A stretch of 8,499 nucleotides of DNA from Deltaproteobacteria bacterium (lineage in GTDB: Bacteria > Desulfobacterota > Desulfobulbia > Desulfobulbales > BM004): positions 1 to 8,499 of the forward strand of contig JAFDCR010000376.1 in assembly GCA_019312685.1 (NCBI GenBank), in the 5' to 3' direction. Made by a program: the position numbers and the translations under genes. The notes beneath the pieces are model-generated. The model had not been told where the DNA came from, did no database searches, and saw only the letters and a program-made list of their open reading frames with translations. Positions 1-5,131 of this stretch are shown in pieces; positions within the stretch are counted from its first letter, which is position 1, and each line of letters starts with the position of its first letter.

Positions 1-377
1 CGGGTGCCGCTACGGCATAGAATAAATAATGTATCATTCTCAGGACTGAACCGGGCCAAAATATCTTTGGCGAAGCTGGTATTCTCCACCATCTCGTATC
101 CCTTTCCCATAAATTTAGTACCTAGTTCTTGAAATGGTATCAGTACGGCGCCTTCCGGGTGCCCAACAAACTGGTATTCTCCTCGCGTACGCACATCAAC
201 AACAAACTTGTGAGCCGGATCTTTCTTGATCATGGCATATGCTTCCAAAGGAGTAACTTCCTTACCGGCATGGTCAACTTTAGGTTTCTCATAAATAAAA
301 ACAGACTCGGCAGCAACGTTACCGACAATGGACGCTTGCAGGACCAACAAACTGAAAAAAACAATCAGCATTCTCAT
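1..377 (-). CDS. Exported rhodanese-like sulfurtransferase (C-terminus cut off by window edge)
   Basis: The first 125 codons and two further bases are visible. Residues 1-23 form a signal peptide (MRMLIVFF, a hydrophobic stretch, then VAAES), so the protein should act in the periplasm or envelope. A single rhodanese domain follows. FVVDVRTRGEYQFVGHPEGA at about 58-77 is the typical DVR..EY..GH..GA signature, and the catalytic loop CRSGTR at 121-126 has Cys121 as the persulfide-forming residue. Rhodaneses of this class move sulfane sulfur; the acceptor cannot be told from sequence. The ATG at 375-377 is preceded by a strong ribosome binding site (AAAGGAGG, 383-390). The gene lies to the left of the repeat-punctuated region and carries no repeat of its own within the window. 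The family call is firm; the partner and physiological role are unknown. Confidence 0.9.
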   Translation of the reverse strand, partial: MRMLIVFFSLLVLQASIVGNVAAESVFIYEKPKVDHAGKEVTPLEAYAMIKKDPAHKFVVDVRTRGEYQFVGHPEGAVLIPFQELGTKFMGKGYEMVENTSFAKDILARFSPENDTLFILCRSGT

Positions 378-596
378 AACAACCTCCTTTTCACGATCAT
401 TAATTTTCAAAATAATCTTATAAAATTCAGATGGCAGACTTTTTCATGAAAAAAATAATAATTTTGAGACAGTAAGATCAACAACAAACAAAAATAGTGA
501 CAATTTGCCGCACTTGGTAATGGTGATTGGTTTTTGGACATTAACTTTGGAATATGCCAGAAACTTAACCAAATCATACTGTTGATTGCCGCCATA

Positions 597-633
597 TATC
601 TTCAAATTTAACACATCTTGGCTTTTGAAGATA
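597..633. repeat. 10-bp perfect inverted repeat abutting repeat copy 1
   Basis: TATCTTCAAA at 597-606 is matched exactly by TTTGAAGATA at 624-633, separated by 17 bases. No T-run follows on either strand, so it does not look like a rho-independent terminator. It ends at the base before GCTTGCCA of repeat copy 1, so it may be part of that boundary, for example a recombinase binding site or a diverged first site. Confidence 0.5.
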
Positions 634-660
634 GCTTGCCAAAATAGAAGGTTTTGGTGC
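634..660 (+). repeat. Interspersed repeat copy 1 (left part only)
   Basis: GCTTGCCAAAATAGAAG at 634-650 carries the core TTGCCAAAATAG (636-647) shared with copies 3 and 4, followed by GTTTTGG, which makes a small inverted repeat (CCAAAA ... TTTTGG). The TGGCAAT end expected at about 687-693 is missing. It is the leftmost of five same-direction copies and lies just upstream of the recombinase remnant. Confidence 0.6.
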
Positions 661-747
661 CTTCCCGTTTCCTCTTAGATGTATGTTGTCTATAATTACT
701 TCCTGGAAACTTGTATTTTTATTAACCCAAGAAACAGGAGGTGTCAC

Positions 748-1042
748 ATGAAAATCTCACAAGCAGTCAAATTCTGTCTGGACTACCACGAAGCAAACTC
801 CCAAAAAAAATACGCTCACCAGTTACCAGTTTATCCTTTATAAACTTCAAAAAGAGTTTGGACAAAGAGACATCAGCTCAATTACCCAAGATGATATTCT
901 GCCCTTTCTTTCCCGCATAACTGACGGCAATAAACAAAATACTAAACGAAACCGCTTCACCACATTATCAGCCTTTTTCAATTTCATCATCAACACCTTT
1001 GATCCAGAAATGAAAAATCCCTGTGAGACACCCATAAGCTAA
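748..1042 (+). pseudogene. Tyrosine recombinase remnant: N-terminal core-binding domain only, frameshifted
   Basis: Starting at ATG 748 behind an AGGAGG ribosome binding site (736-741), the frame reads MKISQAVKFCLDYHEANSQK. An eight-A run at 803-810 then shifts it by one base. In the other frame it resumes with NTLTSYQFILYKLQKEFG, then FLSRITDGNKQNTKRNRF and LSAFFNFI, ending PCETPI followed by S and a stop. This is the SAM-like N-terminal DNA-binding domain of a phage-integrase-type tyrosine recombinase, resembling stand-alone integrases I associate with Desulfobacterales. The catalytic domain (R..HxxR..Y) is entirely absent, so the gene is dead. Homology stops at about 1036, where the opposite-strand lipoprotein sequence begins, so a recombination joined the two remnants. 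A TATAAT at 691-696 may be the old -10 box. The frameshift could also be a homopolymer sequencing error; the truncation could not. Confidence 0.85.
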
Positions 1043-1351
1043 ATATGGTGCAATTATAGGGGCGAAAGGGCCTCCGAGGGCAGCAAATGCAGCTATATGA
1101 GCAGTACCCACTAAAGCACCTATGGTCGCCCCCTTTGCCGCACCCTTAATATTTCCGATGGCGAATGCCTCAAAATTTGATTCAGGCGCAAACCGTGCAG
1201 GAACTATGAGAATTTCGCTCCATTCAAGTCTGGTAATTTCAGCAGGAGGCTCTGGGAGTGAAGCACAAGCACCTAGCGTAATCAGTAGAGAACTCAACAG
1301 GAACAGGGAATATTTAGATAATTTTATTAAAATTCTGATAGCCTCATCCAT
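968..1351 (-). pseudogene. Truncated outer-membrane-type lipoprotein with glycine zipper
   Basis: The start chosen is ATG 1349-1351, behind AAAGGGGA, rather than an upstream Met without a ribosome binding site. Residues 1-29 are a lipoprotein signal with lipobox LGAC (Cys29). A proline-rich linker (SLPEPPAEI) follows, then a segment RLEWSEILIVPARFAPESNF, and a glycine- and alanine-rich stretch at about 66-107 (GNIKGAAKGATIGALVGTA) typical of a membrane-associated glycine zipper. From about residue 107 onward the frame (CLTGIFHFW to the stop at 968) is simply the antisense of the recombinase remnant, so the native C-terminus has been lost at about 1034-1036. I recognise the general lipoprotein pattern but not a named family. 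A promoter is visible upstream, so a short hybrid protein of 127 residues could still be made. Confidence 0.65.
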
Positions 1352-1411
1352 AGGAGTTTCCCCTTTGTAGAGGTAAAAAGACTGAGACCTGTTTAACAAG
1401 AAATATAAGTA

Positions 1412-1441
1412 ATTATAAGAGCTTTAAGAGGGTTAAATCAA
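1412..1441 (-). promoter_or_regulatory. Sigma70-type promoter for the truncated lipoprotein gene
   Basis: On the minus strand TTGATT (1441-1436) and TATAAT (1417-1412) are separated by 18 bases, giving 4/6 and 6/6 matches to the vegetative consensus. It lies about 60 bases upstream of the ATG at 1351. The call rests on motif match only. Confidence 0.45.
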
Positions 1442-1473
1442 GTGCCACAATGTCTTAGGAAATTAGCGGCAAG

Positions 1474-1550
1474 TAAATTGTAGATTGCCACAATAGAAAC
1501 AATTTTCAGGCAGATGTCTAGTAAAGGTGTATACTGGCTATCTAAATTTA
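1474..1550 (+). repeat. Interspersed repeat copy 2 (60-bp core 1483-1542 with extended inverted ends)
   Basis: The core runs from GATTGCCA (1483-1490) to TGGCTATC (1535-1542), exactly 60 bp. The inverted ends extend outward with one indel and one mismatch: TAAATTGTAGATTGCCA (1474-1490) against TGGCTATCTAAATTTA (1535-1550). The internal CAATAGAAACAATTTT corresponds to the inner hairpin of copies 3 and 4. It lies between the upstream region of the lipoprotein remnant and the terminator of the small repeat protein gene. Confidence 0.8.
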
Positions 1551-1551
1551 T

Positions 1552-1595
1552 AAAACAAAAAGCCGGAGAGAAATTTTTTATCCCTACTCCGGCTT
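1552..1595 (-). terminator. Rho-independent terminator of the 16-residue-repeat gene
   Basis: Read on the minus strand, AAGCCGGAG (1595-1587) pairs perfectly with CTCCGGCTT (1568-1560) across an 18-base loop and is followed by TTTTTGTTTT (1561-1552). It begins 44 bases past the stop codon of the gene at 1640-1894 and stands just before repeat copy 2. The gene-terminator-repeat order gives this unit a self-contained, cassette-like look. Confidence 0.8.
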
Positions 1596-1639
1596 CGCTT
1601 GTATGAATTTATATCTGAAATGTTTTTTTGATAGGCTAT

Positions 1640-1894
1640 TTACTCATAATAAACAACACTCTTGCCAACAATTAACATATTATCCTCGCTATCGTACATT
1701 ACCAATTCAGATCCAATTCTCATTATTTTCCCATCAGAATGGTAATGAACCTTTTCCTGTCCAACCATAATGATTTTGTCATTGGAATCGTAAACAACTT
1801 TTTCACGGCCAATCTCCGTGATTCGACCATTGGAATCATATGAAACCATTTCATCCCCGACCCACAGCGGTCTTCCGCTTGTACCATATTTCAT
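1640..1894 (-). CDS. Small protein of five 16-residue repeats, function unknown
   Basis: The chosen start ATG 1892-1894 has GAGGGTG six bases upstream; longer frames to 1963 lack such a site. The 84-residue product is almost entirely a tandem repeat with a period of exactly 16. Glycine falls at 13, 29, 45, 61 and 77, and tyrosine at 19, 35, 51, 67 and 83. The consensus is roughly IGxExVxYDSxGKIxx. Alternating hydrophobic residues around YDSxGKI suggest beta-hairpins stacked into a small solenoid or sheet. There is no signal peptide or membrane segment, so it should be cytoplasmic. A terminator follows and repeats flank the unit on both sides. I do not recognise a named family; a binding or scaffold role is only a guess from architecture. 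Confidence 0.75.
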   Translation of the reverse strand: MKYGTSGRPLWVGDEMVSYDSNGRITEIGREKVVYDSNDKIIMVGQEKVHYHSDGKIMRIGSELVMYDSEDNMLIVGKSVVYYE

Positions 1895-2002
1895 TTTGTT
1901 CACCCTCATTACAAATTTAAAAGCCCTAATAGGAACAATAATCAATACGGATAAACTAAACAAGCACTACAATATTATTTGGCAGGGATTTTAAGAAGTT
2001 CA

Positions 2003-2092
2003 GATTGCCAAAATAGAAACTATTTTAGCTCAGATTCAGAGTGAAGGTGGGCGCTGGCAATCTTGATTATGCAGCCAGACCGTTCAGTTTTT
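2003..2092 (+). repeat. Interspersed repeat copy 3 (60-bp core plus 30-bp conserved right flank)
   Basis: The core starts GATTGCCA (2003-2010) and ends TGGCAATC (2055-2062), an exact 8-bp inverted pair 60 bp apart. Inside is the near-perfect hairpin AAATAG-AAA-CTATTT. Compared without gaps to copy 4, 26 of the first 30 bases match. The similarity continues to the right of the core (19 of 30 bases, including ATGCA and AGTTTTT), ending at 2092, 16 bases short of the stop codon of the pyrophosphokinase-like gene. Confidence 0.85.
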
Positions 2093-2108
2093 CTGTTATA
2101 TGCCTATT

Positions 2109-3035
2109 TTAGGTCATCTTCAATTTTTTTTCTAATACAGTAGAGATTAATGGGGCGACGGAGATTGTTCCGACAAGTTCATCTTCGCGGATATAAGGGT
2201 AGGTGTCTGTGCCTAACACTCGCTCAATACCGATTTCTACAAACCTCTCTATGGCATTTCCACAGAGAACCAGGTGTGTTGCCATGACCAGTATACTTTT
2301 AGCCCCAACATCCAGGCAGCGATGGGCGGTTTGAACAATCGAACTGCCGGTGCGGATCATATCATCAAAAATTATCACGTTTTTGTTCTTCACCACACTG
2401 GAAACCTGGTTTACCATGGTTTGATCTTTTGCATAGCGATCCTTGTCAGCTGCGGTATGGGGGCAACCTAGTTTGCTCGCCATACCGGCGACCCACTTGC
2501 TGCGACCATAATCTGGCGAAACGAGTACATAATCTTGTAATCCAAGTTCATTTATATACTCGACAAACAGACTCTCAGTCTGGATATGGAAAGTACTTAC
2601 ATTACCGCTATGAGCATGGAGAACTGCTTCTGAGTGCAGATCTACAAAAAAGACATAATCAGGATGAGCTCTAAATATCTGCCGCACCCGAGTTATACCT
2701 TTGGGGATATCTCCCGAGTTTGGCTTTGCACGCTCCATAGTCGAATAACCCAGGAAAGGAATCACGACGTTGATCGACCGGGCATTCCAGTACCGACCAC
2801 CGTCAATAAGGTCAAGCAATTCTTGCTGGGAGGCATCATTATGGGTAGTGCCTATAATAATCAAGTCGCGGCCTGCGATGTCGTTCGGGAATATATGGAA
2901 AATTTCACCGTCGGCAAACTGCCCTCTCTTCATTTTCGTAAAGTCTACCCTCAGTTTGGAGCTGAGTTTGACAGCCAAATTTTCCGAGTCCTCATTTGCA
3001 ATGAGGACTATGTTGTTACGAGAAATCGATTTCAA
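2109..3035 (-). CDS. Divergent ribose-phosphate pyrophosphokinase (PRPP synthetase-like)
   Basis: At 308 residues this has the usual length for Prs. Recognisable family sites are FADGEIF (40-46), VDLH (131-134), SPDYGRSKW (173-181), the catalytic-loop region ADKDR (196-200) and the PRPP-binding loop IFDDMIRTGSSI (222-233). The family joins ribose 5-phosphate and ATP to give PRPP for nucleotide, histidine, tryptophan and NAD synthesis. Several positions differ from housekeeping enzymes: the PRPP loop has Arg228 where canonical enzymes carry Asp (DDMIDTGG), and the ATP-loop region reads GYSTMERAKPNSG instead of GYxRQDRK. Activity on another pyrophosphate acceptor is therefore possible. The start is TTG (3035-3033) with AAAGGA six bases upstream; no other start codon fits. 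Its position alone between two 90-bp direct repeats suggests an accessory copy rather than the genome's main prs. Confidence 0.85.
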   Translation of the reverse strand: MKSISRNNIVLIANEDSENLAVKLSSKLRVDFTKMKRGQFADGEIFHIFPNDIAGRDLIIIGTTHNDASQQELLDLIDGGRYWNARSINVVIPFLGYSTMERAKPNSGDIPKGITRVRQIFRAHPDYVFFVDLHSEAVLHAHSGNVSTFHIQTESLFVEYINELGLQDYVLVSPDYGRSKWVAGMASKLGCPHTAADKDRYAKDQTMVNQVSSVVKNKNVIIFDDMIRTGSSIVQTAHRCLDVGAKSILVMATHLVLCGNAIERFVEIGIERVLGTDTYPYIREDELVGTISVAPLISTVLEKKLKMT

Positions 3036-3381
3036 AACAAGTCCTTTGTTAATCCGAATAAAACTTATTGATAAAGAGATTTTAAACGAAGTTGCTTTAA
3101 ACTTTTTTCCATTAGAGTAATTTTTTTATAAATCCAAATTTATTGCCAAAATAGTAACTATTTCAGCACAAAATGTAAATTATGATGTGTGGTGGCAATA
3201 TTTACCATGCAATCGAGCAATTTAGTTTTTAAAGATAGTAGAAGTAGTAAGTTTTACAAATAACCTTCGGTTTATAGACACTCGAAAATATTTGATATGG
3301 TTAACTATAAGAAAACTGGTAGAACATTTCTGGAGATATGCCTGAAGGATTGTCTTGTTAAAATTAACCCAAAGGAACCCA
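3036..3381. other. Divergent intergenic region containing repeat copy 4
   Basis: This stretch separates the leftward pyrophosphokinase-like gene from the rightward membrane-protein gene. It is AT-rich, contains repeat copy 4 (3141-3230), and must hold promoters for both genes. I cannot point to a well-matched -35/-10 pair on either strand. Short open frames here are antisense extensions without start signals. Confidence 0.5.
3141..3230 (+). repeat. Interspersed repeat copy 4 (60-bp core plus 30-bp conserved right flank)
   Basis: The core runs from TATTGCCA (3141-3148) to TGGCAATA (3193-3200), an exact 8-bp inverted pair spanning 60 bp. The inner hairpin is AAATAG-TAA-CTATTT, and a second internal pair, CACA ... 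TGTG, lies in the right half. The flank to 3230 aligns without gaps to that of copy 3. Copies 3 and 4 thus bracket the pyrophosphokinase-like gene as direct repeats 1138 bp apart. Confidence 0.85.
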
Positions 3382-3966
3382 ATGCATAAAATACAAGAAA
3401 TCATCGAACAGATTACGAGGCTTGAAAAGGAGTTGGCCCTGGAAATCCAGAAAAAGGAGGCTGAGTTTTATTACCATATAAAAGGGAAAAAAGTCTATTT
3501 CGAGGAGACCACTAGAAAATATCACAAAACCATCCTCGTTAGCATCCACAAATATCTCTGGAACGCTTCCATGCTCAATATCCTGACTGTGCCTGTTATA
3601 TGGCTCTGCTTGGTGCCTGGTGTATTTTTGGATCTAGCAGCTTCAGTTTACCAATTAATATGTTTTCAAGTATACAAAATACCCAAGGTAAAGCGCAGAG
3701 ACTATATCATTATAGACCGCCATGCCTTAGAATATCTCAATGCGATAGAAAAACTAAACTGCGTTTACTGTGGCTATTTTAATGGTCTAATCGCCTATGT
3801 TCAGGAAATTGCAGCACGAACAGAACAGTACTGGTGTCCAATCAAGCATGCCCGTAAGATAAGAACGCTCCACAGTCGCTATAATATGTTTTTTGATTAC
3901 GGTGATGCAACAACCTATCGGAAAAACATTGAAAAAGTCCGCCGAGATTTTAGCAAACTTTCTTAA
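3382..3966 (+). CDS. Conserved membrane-anchored protein of unknown function with Cys/His-rich motifs
   Basis: ATG 3382 follows AAAGGAAC and gives 194 residues; a TTG at 3355 with AAGGA upstream is an alternative adding nine residues. Residues 1-30 are charged and heptad-like (a short coiled coil). A hydrophobic segment at about 64-96 should form one or two membrane helices. The C-terminal part carries motifs that look strongly conserved: RDYIIIDRHALEYLNAIEKL (106-125), NCVYCGYFNG (126-135) and EQYWCPIKHA (148-157). Cys127, Cys130, Cys152 and His156 could bind a metal, but this is inference. I recognise it as a widespread uncharacterised bacterial protein, not one with an assigned activity. 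It is the only intact gene between the repeats that runs on the plus strand. Confidence 0.8.
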   Translation: MHKIQEIIEQITRLEKELALEIQKKEAEFYYHIKGKKVYFEETTRKYHKTILVSIHKYLWNASMLNILTVPVIWLCLVPGVFLDLAASVYQLICFQVYKIPKVKRRDYIIIDRHALEYLNAIEKLNCVYCGYFNGLIAYVQEIAARTEQYWCPIKHARKIRTLHSRYNMFFDYGDATTYRKNIEKVRRDFSKLS

Positions 3967-4016
3967 CCAATGGTCATAAAGAATGGTCTTCTGCAAGACC
4001 TGAATAGTAATTGGTT
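3965..4016 (+). other. Two-tier hairpin at the 3' end of the membrane-protein gene
   Basis: AACCAAT (3965-3971) pairs with ATTGGTT (4010-4016), enclosing a perfect 6-bp hairpin GGTCTT-CTGC-AAGACC (3985-4000). It overlaps the stop codon by two bases and is not followed by a clear U-tract (the next bases are GCCGAAAAAATAAAA), so it is at best a weak terminator or an mRNA end structure. Confidence 0.4.
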
Positions 4017-4039
4017 GCCGAAAAAATAAAAATCTGGAT

Positions 4040-4053
4040 GCTTGCCAAAATAT
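4040..4053 (+). repeat. Interspersed repeat copy 5 (left part only)
   Basis: GCTTGCCAAAATAT at 4040-4053 matches copy 1 in its first 13 bases; like copy 1 it begins GC rather than RA. The inner hairpin and the TGGCAAT end are not found downstream. It marks the right border of the repeat-punctuated region; no further copy occurs to 8499. Confidence 0.5.
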
Positions 4054-4135
4054 TTACTTCATAGAATAGAACTAGGGCTTAGGATATCCAAAGGAGATGT
4101 TAATTTCTGAAAGATAATTTAACTCCGGTTTTGAT

Positions 4136-4642
4136 TTACAGATCAACTTCCTCCGAGGCATCCGGGGACTCAACAGCTCTCCATTCCTGGGCCTCGACAT
4201 CAAAATCAGCAATTTTCTCAAGGGGTGTCTTGAAGTACCTGCCATGTCCTTCGGCAGCAACGGTGCCATCCGCCGCCAGCAGTTCACCGGTGCCCTCGAA
4301 AAACCTGCTGCTGCCCTTGGTTATCCGCCCGATTACCCACAGTTTTTCAGCAAGCGGCACAGGCTTTTTGAAACGGACCTGAAGATCAACGGTGACACCC
4401 CATACCTCATTGTCGGAATGCATCATGATGGCCCGGCCGATCGCTTCGTCCAGGATTGTCGAGATGATGCCGCCATGCAGGCGGGCTGGATAACTCTGGT
4501 GTTCTGCGCGCGGCCTGAAAACCGCCAGGATCTCCTTGTTGTCAAGCTCGTAAAAGGCCGTGTGCAGGCCGAACGGGTTTTTCATGCCGCAGACAAGACA
4601 CATCTTTGAGTTCGGCTGTTTGCCGGTTATTTTGCGGCACAT
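4136..4642 (-). CDS. PaaI-type hotdog-fold thioesterase
   Basis: The 168-residue protein has the hotdog core of acyl-CoA thioesterases: RLHGGIISTILDEAIG at 54-69, with the HGG loop (56-58) and the helix carrying Asp65/Glu66, followed by strands TVDLQVRFKKPVPLAEKL (84-101) and a final strand AAEGHGRYFK. Such enzymes hydrolyse acyl-CoA thioesters in the cytoplasm; the acyl group cannot be predicted. The N-terminus has a small cysteine cluster (Cys2, Cys15, Cys18 in MCLVCGMKNPFGL), a CxxCG..NP motif seen in a subset of the family. ATG 4640-4642 has GAGGAA (4652-4647) upstream, overlapping the stop codon of the preceding gene with only eight bases between the two, so the genes are cotranscribed and probably translationally coupled. 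Confidence 0.85.
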   Translation of the reverse strand: MCRKITGKQPNSKMCLVCGMKNPFGLHTAFYELDNKEILAVFRPRAEHQSYPARLHGGIISTILDEAIGRAIMMHSDNEVWGVTVDLQVRFKKPVPLAEKLWVIGRITKGSSRFFEGTGELLAADGTVAAEGHGRYFKTPLEKIADFDVEAQEWRAVESPDASEEVDL

Positions 4643-4650
4643 GTAATTCC

Positions 4651-5112
4651 TCAGCTTTGGCCATTTTTTTTCTTCAGGGTGCCCCTGATAATATTATTCA
4701 TATCCTGGATTTCACATACTGTCGGGCAGAGAAGTTCTTTGACATTCTTTCTGAACTGCTTTTTGTCCTTGGGAATATGCGTGCCCAGGACAATTTCAAG
4801 CTCAGGATATGTGTCATTTATGACGGCCTGGAATTTTTTCAGAAACGGGCAGAGTGCGACCATGCAGAAAGCAAAATGCAGGGCATCGAGCCGGTATTCC
4901 GCCAGGGCCTTTACCCTTTTTATGATTTTTTCCGGGGCTGCAAGGGTGGGACAGCCGGCACAGTTGATGATGCCGATGAGATCAAGTTTTTCCTCATTTT
5001 TGTAACGTTCAAAAAAACCTCTTCTTTTTCGCATGTCGCCCAGGCAGACCACTGCTGCGCAGTTTGCTTCCTGGATGCAGTTCGAACAGGTAAGTATTCC
5101 AATACGGGCCAT
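4651..5112 (-). CDS. CGGC-domain cysteine-rich protein (variant CAGC motif)
   Basis: The protein has 153 residues and no signal peptide. Cysteines are arranged in pairs: CSNC (9-12), Cys18, Cys23, CAGC (51-54), then Cys83 and Cys88 in HFAFCMVALCPF. The order fits the CGGC-domain family, thought from its cysteines to bind metal or do redox chemistry; no reaction is established. The name-giving CGGC is CAGC here, which keeps both cysteines. ATG 5110-5112 has an excellent AAAGGAGG site. It is the middle gene of a tight three-gene unit: 19 bases after the TrkA-C membrane protein gene and eight bases before the thioesterase gene. Confidence 0.8.
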   Translation of the reverse strand: MARIGILTCSNCIQEANCAAVVCLGDMRKRRGFFERYKNEEKLDLIGIINCAGCPTLAAPEKIIKRVKALAEYRLDALHFAFCMVALCPFLKKFQAVINDTYPELEIVLGTHIPKDKKQFRKNVKELLCPTVCEIQDMNNIIRGTLKKKNGQS

Positions 5113-5131
5113 TTATACCTCCTTTTGTCTG

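Larger units (their letters stand above)
378..747. other. Gene-free stretch with rhodanese upstream region and repeat boundary
   Basis: I see no convincing gene here. The left part is AT-rich leader for the rhodanese gene and contains a 14-bp palindrome, TTTTTCATGAAAAA, at 440-453; a role as operator is possible but unsupported. The right part holds a 10-bp inverted repeat (597-633), the first copy of the interspersed repeat (from 634), and a TATAAT hexamer at 691-696 upstream of the recombinase remnant. The open frames across this stretch lack start signals and family resemblance. Confidence 0.5.

Noticed and set aside
440..453. Palindrome TTTTTCATGAAAAA as a regulatory site
   Set aside because: It consists of A and T runs around CATG in AT-rich DNA and is not aligned with a recognisable promoter, so it is noted only within the intergenic entry.
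584..600. A further repeat copy at GATTGCCGCCATATATC
   Set aside because: It shares only GATTGCC and ATA with the other copies and has neither the inner hairpin nor a TGGCAAT end 60 bp on.
1443..1494. Direct repeat TGCCACAAT (1443-1451 and 1486-1494) as a target-site duplication
   Set aside because: The second copy lies inside repeat copy 2 rather than flanking it, so it cannot be a target duplication; nine bases may be coincidence.
1640..1963. The longer 107-residue version of the 16-residue-repeat protein
   Set aside because: The extra N-terminal residues lack a ribosome binding site and the repeat pattern, whereas ATG 1894 has GAGGGTG at the right distance.
634..4053. Classical integron attC sites
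   Set aside because: The repeats lack the GTTRRRY/RYYYAAC core boxes, and no integron integrase gene is present. Only the general layout is integron-like.
634..4053. CRISPR array
   Set aside because: The repeats are 0.5-1.1 kb apart with genes between them and no short uniform spacers.
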